Positions 15,611 to 20,666 of a stretch of 20,666 nt of DNA are shown in pieces (position 1 is the first letter of the stretch; each line of letters starts with the position of its first letter). The notes beneath the pieces are model-generated. The model saw only the letters and a program-made list of their open reading frames with translations, made no database searches and was not told the DNA's origin. Source of the stretch: Actinomycetota bacterium (lineage in GTDB: Bacteria > Actinomycetota > Nitriliruptoria > Euzebyales > Egibacteraceae); NCBI GenBank assembly GCA_019347785.1, contig JAHWKQ010000011.1, forward strand, positions 1-20,666, in the 5' to 3' direction. Position numbers and translations under genes: made by a program.

Positions 15611-15613
15611 CCG

Positions 15614-16930
15614 ATGGCGGCCACCAGGGAGTTCCTGCTGCCGGACCTCGGCGAGGGGCTGACCGAGGCAGAGCTCGCGGCCTGGCTGGTCGACCCCGGC
15701 GACCGGGTCGAGGTCGACCAGCCCGTGGCCGAGGTCGAGACGGCCAAGGCGCTCGTCGAGGTGCCGTGCCCGTTCGCCGGCACGGTCGCCACGCTGCACG
15801 CCGAGGTCGGTGAGGAGGTGCGCGTCGGCGCGCCCCTGCTGACGGTCCGGGTCGACGCCGCGCCCGGGGACCACACCGCTCCGCCGGGCGACCAGGTGGG
15901 GCGGCCGGGCGGCGAGCAGGTCAGCGACATGGTCCCCGAGCCGTCCGCCGGCGGGGAGGACGACGCTGACGCGTCGGGCAGCGTGCTCGTCGGGTACGGC
16001 ACCGGGCAGGCCGCGCGCCGCCGCCCGAGGGGCGGGAGGAGGGTCGCGGCGCCCACCGCGGACCACGTCGAGCGGCCGCTGGCCACACCGCCGGTCCGCA
16101 AGCTGGCCAAGGACCTCGGCGTCGCGCTCTCGGCCGTGCGCGGCACCGGCCGGGGCGGCGTCATCACCCGCGACGACGTGCGCTCGGCCGCCGACCAGGC
16201 GTCGGGGGACCAGGTGGCGGCCGCCGGGCCCGAGGCCGGGGTCGAGGTGGTGCCGCTGCGCGGGGTGCGCAGGGCGGTCGCGGACAAGATGACCACGGCC
16301 CACCGGGAGATCCCCGCCGCCACGACCTGGTTGGATGTGGACGCCACCCAGCTGTGGGATCTGTCCGGTCAGCTGAGGGCGGACGAGGAGGGCGTGGACA
16401 TCGGGCCCCTGGCCCTGTTGCTGCGGGCCTGTGTCGCGGGCCTGCGGCGCTTCCCCGACCTCAACGCGCGGATCGACGTCGACCGGGGCGAGATCCACCG
16501 GCTGCGCCAGGTCCACCTGGGCGTGGCCGCGCAGACCGACCGGGGCCTCGTCGTCCCGGTGCTGCGCGACGCGCACCGCCGCACGCTGTCGGAGATCGCC
16601 GCCGAGCTGCGGCGGCTGGTGGCCGCGGCACGTGACGGCAGCGTCACTCCCGAGCAGCTGCGCGGCGGCACGTTCACAATCTCGAACTACGGGTCCCTGG
16701 GCGTCGACGGGGGCAGCCCCATCGTGAACCACCCGGAGGCGGCGATCCTGGGGGTCGGCCGGGCGGTGCCGCGACCGTGGGTCCACGACGGCGCCGTCCA
16801 GGCCAGGCGGGTCATGCAGCTGTCGCTCACGTTCGACCACCGGCTGTGCGACGGCGCGGAGGCGGCCGGCTTCCTGCGCTTCGTGGGGGACTGCGCCGAG
16901 CGGCCGACGCGCCTGCTCGCCTTCGTCTAG
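15614..16930 (+). CDS. bkdC: Branched-chain 2-oxoacid dehydrogenase E2 acyltransferase
   Basis: This is the core of the complex: it carries the acyl group on lipoyl-lysine and transfers it to CoA. The 438 residues contain one lipoyl domain (about 5-80) with K45 in VETAKALVEV, an acidic Gly-rich linker (about 85-150), a peripheral subunit-binding domain (about 158-192, PPVRKLAKDLGVALSAVRGTG), and a C-terminal acyltransferase domain with H409 and D413 in FDHRLCDG. ETAKA in the lipoyl site is typical of actinobacterial branched-chain E2 rather than the ETDKA of pyruvate E2. GGAG lies 9 bases before the ATG. No dihydrolipoamide dehydrogenase (E3) is in the window, so E3 must come from elsewhere, probably shared with other complexes. 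Confidence 0.93.
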   Translation: MAATREFLLPDLGEGLTEAELAAWLVDPGDRVEVDQPVAEVETAKALVEVPCPFAGTVATLHAEVGEEVRVGAPLLTVRVDAAPGDHTAPPGDQVGRPGGEQVSDMVPEPSAGGEDDADASGSVLVGYGTGQAARRRPRGGRRVAAPTADHVERPLATPPVRKLAKDLGVALSAVRGTGRGGVITRDDVRSAADQASGDQVAAAGPEAGVEVVPLRGVRRAVADKMTTAHREIPAATTWLDVDATQLWDLSGQLRADEEGVDIGPLALLLRACVAGLRRFPDLNARIDVDRGEIHRLRQVHLGVAAQTDRGLVVPVLRDAHRRTLSEIAAELRRLVAAARDGSVTPEQLRGGTFTISNYGSLGVDGGSPIVNHPEAAILGVGRAVPRPWVHDGAVQARRVMQLSLTFDHRLCDGAEAAGFLRFVGDCAERPTRLLAFV

Positions 16931-16966
16931 CCGGGGTGGGCCGGGACGCCCGCGATGCGCCGGACG

Positions 16967-17515
16967 TCACGCGGGACGCCCCGCCGCGGGACGGCGCCGG
17001 GAGACCTCGGCGCCCAGCCGCGCGACGGCCTCGGCCCGCAGGCGCTCGGTGCGGGTGAAGCGGTAGTCCCGGCGGACGACCATGACCCGCCCCCCGGCGG
17101 GTATCACGAGCGTGCGGGGGTCCTCGCCGGGCGCCGCGTCGGGCGCGCGGAAGCGGGCCTCGGACGCGTGCAGCAGGCCGCCGACCAGGGCGGTCAGGCC
17201 GTGCTCGGCGTCCATCGCACCGCTCAGCAGGGCCTCCAGGCCCATCGCCAGGCGCGTCACGGCGTCGGCCGGGTGGCCACGGGACGGGCCCGTGTGGACC
17301 ACCTCCACCTCGTCGAGCGACTCGAGGCCATCGACGAGCGACCGCAGGCCCCCGGGCGTCCCGACGACGACGAACAGGTCGTCCAGGGCGCGGCCCCCGG
17401 ACACCTCGACGACGTCGATGGCCTCGATGTCCCCACCGGCGTCGGCGACGGCTCCCGCCAGCGCCGCCAGGGCGCCGGGGCGGTCGGGCACCGAGCAGCG
17501 CAGCATGGCCTCCAT
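16967..17515 (-). CDS. Stand-alone ACT domain protein
   Basis: This is a small cytoplasmic protein of 182 residues. Its N-terminus (about 1-75) is an ACT domain: MLRCSVPDRPGALAALAGAVADAGGDIEAIDVVEV then LDDLFVVVG. ACT domains bind amino acids and usually control an enzyme or transcription factor, but there is no catalytic or DNA-binding domain here. The rest (about 80-182) is a helical region with GLEALLSGAMDAEHGLTALVGGLL and a basic tail; I do not recognise it. The gene is convergent with bkdC and lies 44 bases downstream of the tetR gene on the same strand. It has no ribosome site, but TAGTCT lies 8 bases before the ATG, so it may have its own near-leaderless promoter. It could sense branched-chain amino acids for the neighbouring bkd genes; that is speculation. 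Confidence 0.75.
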   Translation of the reverse strand: MEAMLRCSVPDRPGALAALAGAVADAGGDIEAIDVVEVSGGRALDDLFVVVGTPGGLRSLVDGLESLDEVEVVHTGPSRGHPADAVTRLAMGLEALLSGAMDAEHGLTALVGGLLHASEARFRAPDAAPGEDPRTLVIPAGGRVMVVRRDYRFTRTERLRAEAVARLGAEVSRRRPAAGRPA

Positions 17516-17523
17516 GGGCGGCG

Positions 17524-17529
17524 AGACTA
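17524..17529 (-). promoter_or_regulatory. Putative -10 box of the ACT-domain gene
   Basis: The minus strand reads TAGTCT, preceded by CG, with 8 bases before the ATG at 17515. The same hexamer in the same context stands before the tetR gene. No clear -35 is present. Confidence 0.35.
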
Positions 17530-17559
17530 CGTGCCCGATGTCTCCCGGGTGTTACGCTG

Positions 17560-18171
17560 CTAGGGGACGAGCGCCTCACGGAAGAAGTCGATCACGTGAC
17601 GCCGGCGGCGCCGCAGCTCGGCGGGGCCCAGCGGGTCCTCCTCGACCAGGGCCGTGATGAGCGGCGCGTCCGAGAAGTACGACAGGATCGCCCCGTAGCC
17701 GGTCAGTACCAGGTTGCGCGCGTCGTGGCGCTGCAGACGGCCGGCGTCCATCTCCCGCTCCAGGAAGGCCACGGCCCGCTCGAACAGCGGATGCAGCACC
17801 TGGGCCAGCTCCTCACGGAGGATCGGCCCTCCCTCCAGCGCCTCCCAGCGGAAGATGCGCACGAGTGCGGAGTGCTCCTCGAAGAAGGTGAAGGTCGCGA
17901 GCAGGATGGCCTCGGCCCGCGGCCAGCCCTCGCGGGGGCCCCTCTTGGCCTGGTCGACCAAGCTGATCCAGTCGGTGAACTCGTCGAGCAGGACCGCCCG
18001 GTACAGCGCCTCCTTCGAGGGGAAGTGGTGCAGCAGGCTCGGGCGGCGAATGCCGACGTCGTGGGCGATGTCCGACAGGCTGGTGCCGGCGAAGCCGTGG
18101 GCCGCGAAGCGCTCCCGCGCGGCGACCAGCAGCTGCTCGCGGGTCCCGGGGAACCGGGCGACGGCGTCCAT
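17560..18171 (-). CDS. TetR-family transcriptional regulator
   Basis: This is a 203-residue DNA-binding regulator. The N-terminal helix-turn-helix (about 10-60) includes REQLLVAARERFAAHGFAGTSLSDIA and VGIRRPSLLHHFPSKEALYRAVL, the standard TetR signature. The C-terminal ligand domain has FFEEHSALVRIFRWEALEGG and ends in a basic helix. It resembles TetR proteins that act in fatty acid or acyl-CoA control. The gene diverges from the acyl-ACP desaturase across 124 bases that contain an 18-bp inverted repeat between the desaturase -35 and -10, so repression of that gene is the likely role. The start has TAGTCT exactly 6 bases upstream and no ribosome site, fitting a leaderless transcript. Confidence 0.92.
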   Translation of the reverse strand: MDAVARFPGTREQLLVAARERFAAHGFAGTSLSDIAHDVGIRRPSLLHHFPSKEALYRAVLLDEFTDWISLVDQAKRGPREGWPRAEAILLATFTFFEEHSALVRIFRWEALEGGPILREELAQVLHPLFERAVAFLEREMDAGRLQRHDARNLVLTGYGAILSYFSDAPLITALVEEDPLGPAELRRRRRHVIDFFREALVP

Positions 18172-18177
18172 GCCCGC

Positions 18178-18183
18178 AGACTA
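18178..18183 (-). promoter_or_regulatory. Putative -10 box of the tetR gene (leaderless)
   Basis: The minus strand reads TAGTCT with exactly 6 bases to the ATG at 18171, which places the transcript start at the start codon. No consensus -35 lies 17 bases upstream, where the inverted repeat at 18206-18218 begins. Confidence 0.45.
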
Positions 18184-18205
18184 CGCGCTGGGGGGGCGAC
18201 CGGCG

Positions 18206-18218
18206 CCGGAGCCTCCGG
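18206..18218. repeat. Inverted repeat CCGGAG-C-CTCCGG
   Basis: This is a perfect 6-1-6 inverted repeat in the tetR/desaturase divergent region, next to a perfect CCGGCGCCGG palindrome at 18200-18209 (they overlap). It covers the expected -35 region of the tetR promoter. It could be an operator, or chance in GC-rich DNA. Confidence 0.25.
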
Positions 18219-18224
18219 GCCACG

Positions 18225-18253
18225 TTGACTACCTACGGGTAGGTAGATAGCCT
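18225..18253 (+). promoter_or_regulatory. Promoter of the acyl-ACP desaturase gene
   Basis: TTGACT (18225-18230, five of six), a 17-base spacer and TAGCCT (18248-18253) predict a start near 18260, 36 bases before the GTG. It is among the best promoter matches in the window. The spacer is almost entirely filled by the inverted repeat at 18229-18246. Confidence 0.65.
18229..18246. promoter_or_regulatory. TetR-type operator within the desaturase promoter
   Basis: CTACCTAC (18229-18236), GG, and GTAGGTAG (18239-18246) form a perfect 8-2-8 inverted repeat. Size and symmetry are typical of TetR-family operators, and the TetR gene is divergent and adjacent. A bound dimer would block RNA polymerase between -35 and -10. 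I saw no second copy of the motif in this window. Confidence 0.65.
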
Positions 18254-18295
18254 TCGGGGGCGAACGAGGTCGAGCGTTTTCCAGAAAGCGATCAC

Positions 18296-19219
18296 GTGCA
18301 GCACTCCGACTACGAAATCCTGTCCGAGCTCGAGCCCAAGGCCGAGGAGTACCTCAACCGCCATCTCAGGACCGCCAAGGAGTGGTTCCCGCACGAGTAC
18401 GTGCCGTGGAGCCAGGGCCGCGACTTCGATATCGAACCATGGACCCCTGACCAGCCGAGCGTCTCCCAGACCGCCCAGACGGCGCTCGAGGTCAATCTGC
18501 TCACCGAGGACAACCTTCCGGGCTATCACCGCGCGGTCTTCCGTCTGTTCGGCGGCGACGGCGCCTGGGGGACGTGGGCCAACCGCTGGACCGCCGAGGA
18601 GGGCCGTCACTCGATCGTCCTGCGCGACTACCTGACGATCACCCGCAACGTCGATCCGGTGCAGCTCGAGCGGGGCCGCATGCAGCAGAACGAGCAGGGC
18701 TACGACAGCGACGCCGACACGGCGCTGGACGGCATGGCGTACGTCTCCTTCCAGGAGCTGGCCACGCGCATCTCGCACCGCAACACCGGCCGCTACACGG
18801 GGGAGCCGGTCTGCGACCGGATCCTCCGGCGCATCTCGGCCGACGAGAACCTGCACATGATCTTCTACCGGGACATGCTCAACGCGGGCTTCGAGGTGGC
18901 CCCGTCCGACGCCACGCGGGCGGTCGCCCGCCAGGTGATCGACTTCCAGATGCCCGGTGCGGGCATCCCCGGCTTCACCCGCAAGGCGTTCACGATCGCC
19001 CAGGCCGGCATCTACGACCTGCGCATCCACCACGACGAGGTCGTGTGGCCGCTGCTGCGCCATTGGCGGGTGTTCGAGCGCGAGGGGCTGGATGCCGACG
19101 CCGAGCAGGCGCGGCACAGGCTCGCGGACTTCCTGGACGGGCTGGACCGCAAGGCCAGCAGGTTCGTGGAGCAGCGGGAGGCCCGCGCGGCGCGCCGGGA
19201 GGCGCGCAGCAGGGGGTAG
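18296..19219 (+). CDS. desA: Acyl-ACP desaturase (soluble, diiron)
   Basis: This enzyme introduces a cis double bond into acyl-ACP (stearoyl-ACP 9-desaturase superfamily), using a diiron centre, oxygen and ferredoxin. The 307-residue protein resembles the DesA1/DesA2 proteins of Actinobacteria. Iron ligands are visible: E71 in LLTEDNLPGYH, E102 and H105 in EEGRH, E154 in SFQELATRISH, and E184 and H187 in DENLH. The GTG start at 18296 has a weak AGAAAG 7 bases upstream. The promoter contains the TetR-type operator, so expression is probably repressed by the adjacent TetR until a lipid ligand signals. plsC follows 40 bases downstream. The exact bond position made is not known. Confidence 0.92.
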   Translation: MQHSDYEILSELEPKAEEYLNRHLRTAKEWFPHEYVPWSQGRDFDIEPWTPDQPSVSQTAQTALEVNLLTEDNLPGYHRAVFRLFGGDGAWGTWANRWTAEEGRHSIVLRDYLTITRNVDPVQLERGRMQQNEQGYDSDADTALDGMAYVSFQELATRISHRNTGRYTGEPVCDRILRRISADENLHMIFYRDMLNAGFEVAPSDATRAVARQVIDFQMPGAGIPGFTRKAFTIAQAGIYDLRIHHDEVVWPLLRHWRVFEREGLDADAEQARHRLADFLDGLDRKASRFVEQREARAARREARSRG

Positions 19220-19259
19220 TCTCCGCCCGCCCTGGAGCAGCGACGGCAGGACAGCTGGG

Positions 19260-20024
19260 TTGGAGCCCGTCTACACACCGGTCGTCGGCCTCGTCCTGGC
19301 GATGTTCAAGGCGATGGGCTGGCGGGTGCATGCGGAGGGCACGGGGCACATCCCCTCCGCCGGACCGGCGGTCATCGCGACGAACCACGTCGGCTACCTG
19401 GACTTCGTCTTCGTCGGCTACGGGGCCCACCCGGCGGGGCGGCTGGTGCGCTTCCTGGCCAAGAAGGAGGTGTTCGACCACCGGGTCGCCGGGCCGCTGA
19501 TGCGCGGGATGGGCCACATCCCCGTCGACCGGCGCGGGCGCCCCACCGCCGCCATCCAGGCCGCGGCCGACGCGCTGCGCGCCGGCGAGGTGATCGGCAT
19601 GTTCCCGGAGTCGACGATCAGCCCGTCGTTCGTGCCCATGGCGGGCAAGACGGGCGCGGCCCGCATGGCCATGGCCGCCGGCGCGCCGCTCGTCCCCGGC
19701 GCCGTCTGGGGCAGCCAGCGGCTGTTGACCAAGGGCCGCCCGCGCAACCTGCAGCGCGGCGTGGCCATCACGGTCCGCTTCGGCGAGCCGGTCTCCTACG
19801 AGGCGTCCGAGCCCCCCTCAGTGGTGACCGACCGGCTGATGGCCGCCATCGGCGCGCTGGTCGGTGCGGCGGCGGAGGAGTACCCGCAGCGGCCGTCGGG
19901 ACCCGGTGACCGCTGGTGGCTGCCGGCGCATCTGGGCGGGACCGCGCCCACCCCCGAGCAGGTCCGCCAGGACATCGCCGATCAGATCCGCCGGCGCCGG
20001 GAGGAGCGCCGGAGGGCCGGCTGA
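19260..20024 (+). CDS. 1-acyl-sn-glycerol-3-phosphate acyltransferase (PlsC-like)
   Basis: This protein probably transfers an acyl chain to lysophosphatidate or a related lysolipid at the membrane. The 254 residues carry the acyltransferase blocks: NHVGYLD (H43 and D48 of HX4D), HIPVDRRG (86-93), FPEST (115-119) and GAPLVPGAVWGSQ (141-153). In the third block Ser replaces the usual Gly of FPEGT. The C-terminus is Arg-rich (RRRREERRRAG). The start is taken as TTG at 19260; no ATG or GTG lies in frame between the desA stop and the conserved region, though the Met at codon 15 would be a shorter option. It probably shares the desA transcript. The actual acyl acceptor is not determined. Confidence 0.85.
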   Translation: MEPVYTPVVGLVLAMFKAMGWRVHAEGTGHIPSAGPAVIATNHVGYLDFVFVGYGAHPAGRLVRFLAKKEVFDHRVAGPLMRGMGHIPVDRRGRPTAAIQAAADALRAGEVIGMFPESTISPSFVPMAGKTGAARMAMAAGAPLVPGAVWGSQRLLTKGRPRNLQRGVAITVRFGEPVSYEASEPPSVVTDRLMAAIGALVGAAAEEYPQRPSGPGDRWWLPAHLGGTAPTPEQVRQDIADQIRRRREERRRAG

Positions 20025-20026
20025 GC

Positions 20027-20521
20027 GTGGTGGGCGTCCGCGGCGAGCGCCCGCCCGTCGTGGCCGTGGTGGGCTCCGGCGAGGCGGACCCGGAGATGGA
20101 GGCGATCGCCGAGCGCGTCGGTGCGCGGCTCGCCGCCCGTGGCGCCGTACTCGTCTGCGGCGGCCTGGGCGGGGTGATGGCCGCGGCCTGCAGGGGCGCG
20201 CGGGGGGCCGGCGGCACGACCGTGGGCGTCCTGCCGGGCTCCGACCGGTCGGCGGCCAACCCCTTCGTCGACGTGGTCGTCGCGACCGGCCTGGGTGAGG
20301 CGCGCAACACCGTCGTCGTGCGGACCGCCGACGCGGTGGTGGCGGTGGGCGGCGGCTACGGGACGCTGTCGGAGGTCGGCTTCGCGCTCAAGCTCGGCCG
20401 GCCGGTCGTGGGCCTTGGCACCTGGGAGCTGGCCCGCCGGGGCCGGCGCGACGAAGGGATCAGCGCGGTCGCGGGCCCGGAAGAGGCGGTCGACACGGCC
20501 CTGGCTCTGGCGGGGGTCTGA
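20027..20521 (+). CDS. LOG/TIGR00725-like Rossmann protein
   Basis: This is a 164-residue protein of the SLOG superfamily, which includes cytokinin-activating LOG phosphoribohydrolases, the Rossmann domain of DprA and the TIGR00725 group. Visible features are VVAVVGSGEADPE (11-23), VLVCGGLGGVMAAACRGARGAGG (41-63), VGVLPG (66-71) and the signature GGGYGTLSE (108-116), the counterpart of PGGxGTxxE in LOG. It is shorter than classical LOG and fits TIGR00725, whose function is not established. The GTG start at 20027 has GGAGG 11 bases upstream; GTG at 20030 is equally possible. It follows plsC by 2 bases, so it is co-transcribed with it. Confidence 0.83.
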   Translation: MVGVRGERPPVVAVVGSGEADPEMEAIAERVGARLAARGAVLVCGGLGGVMAAACRGARGAGGTTVGVLPGSDRSAANPFVDVVVATGLGEARNTVVVRTADAVVAVGGGYGTLSEVGFALKLGRPVVGLGTWELARRGRRDEGISAVAGPEEAVDTALALAGV

Positions 20522-20534
20522 CCGCCCGCCCCGG

Positions 20535-20666
20535 TCAGGTGGCCGCGGGGAGGGACTGCGGGGGCGGCACGGCGGGTGCCTCGTCGATGGTGAGCAGGAT
20601 GGCCACGGCCAGGTCGTAGTCGGGTGGGGTGCCGTCCCACGTCGGCAGCAGCGTGTCGGGGCCGAT
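20535..20666 (-). CDS. 3' end of an unidentified gene (partial)
   Basis: On the minus strand an open frame runs from the window edge (20666) to TGA at 20537-20535, giving 43 residues that include TLLPTWDGTPPDYDLAVAILLTIDE and a Pro-rich end. Nearly all codons end in G or C, as in the other genes here, which supports real coding. The gene is convergent with the LOG-like gene, 13 bases away. I do not recognise the family from this fragment. Confidence 0.55.
   Translation of the reverse strand: MGPDTLLPTWDGTPPDYDLAVAILLTIDEAPAVPPPQSLPAAT

Noticed and set aside
14270..16840. An 856-codon minus-strand open frame opposite bkdA, bkdB and bkdC
   Set aside because: It has a composition typical of antisense frames (Arg/Gly/His/Asp-rich), no recognisable domain, and lies fully over three well-identified genes.
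16931..16966. A terminator between the convergent bkdC and ACT genes
   Set aside because: The stretch is GC-rich with a direct repeat of GGGACGCCC (one copy just inside the ACT gene), but I found no stem followed by a T run.
19217..19222. TAGTCT at the desA stop codon as a plsC promoter
   Set aside because: It matches the hexamer used upstream of tetR, but lies 37 bases from the plsC start, has no -35, and overlaps the desA stop, so chance is likely.
1..20666. CRISPR arrays, tRNA or rRNA genes, insertion sequences, defence or biosynthetic gene clusters
   Set aside because: No regularly spaced repeats, tRNA-like cloverleafs, transposase motifs or multi-gene specialised pathway could be seen; the genes are mainly housekeeping metabolism and regulation.

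Overview
This is a very GC-rich, densely packed chromosomal window. It has strong G/C at third codon positions, many GTG and TTG starts, several overlapping stop/start pairs, and promoters with -10 boxes of the form TANNNT, some of them placed for leaderless transcripts. Gene content fits a free-living Actinomycetota bacterium: a long SerA with a C-terminal ACT domain, a soluble acyl-ACP desaturase, a three-gene branched-chain 2-oxoacid dehydrogenase, and IclR and TetR regulators. A deep-branching class is possible, but I cannot place it further from sequence alone. I see no mobile elements, CRISPR arrays, rRNA or tRNA. Most genes are ordinary housekeeping genes; the unusual signals are mainly regulatory.

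Layout. (1) 1-3503: a promoter, a 29-codon leader peptide and an attenuator-like terminator precede ilvB-ilvN (acetolactate synthase) and metF. (2) 3521-5041 on the minus strand: asnB, convergent with metF and divergent from serA. (3) 5193-9251: serA is followed by three genes joined to it by 4-base stop/start overlaps: a second 2-hydroxyacid dehydrogenase, a YiiM-like MOSC protein and an AlkA/OGG-type HhH DNA glycosylase. (4) 9257-12347: an MFS exporter on the minus strand diverges from an iclR gene that overlaps an orphan osmoprotectant-type binding lipoprotein. The 119-bp divergent region holds repeat elements that look like operators. (5) 12316-13272 on the minus strand: a CbiX/SirB-type chelatase. 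(6) 13483-16930: bkdA-bkdB-bkdC (E1alpha, E1beta, E2; no E3). (7) 16967-18171 on the minus strand: a small ACT-domain protein and a TetR regulator. (8) 18296-20521: an acyl-ACP desaturase, a PlsC-type acyltransferase and a LOG/TIGR00725-like protein. (9) 20535-20666: the 3' end of an unidentified minus-strand gene.

How the genes may work together. The left end makes branched-chain amino acids, serine, asparagine and 5-methyl-THF. The right end looks like a membrane-lipid block: Bkd makes branched acyl-CoA primers, the desaturase makes unsaturated acyl chains, and PlsC places acyl chains on lysophospholipid. A perfect 8-2-8 inverted repeat lies between the -35 and -10 of the desaturase promoter, next to a divergent TetR gene, which points to local control. 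The best candidates for follow-up are the ilvB leader/attenuator, the desaturase operator, the IclR/MFS operator region and the serA-base-repair overlap cassette. I do not see a clearly new defence or biosynthetic system.
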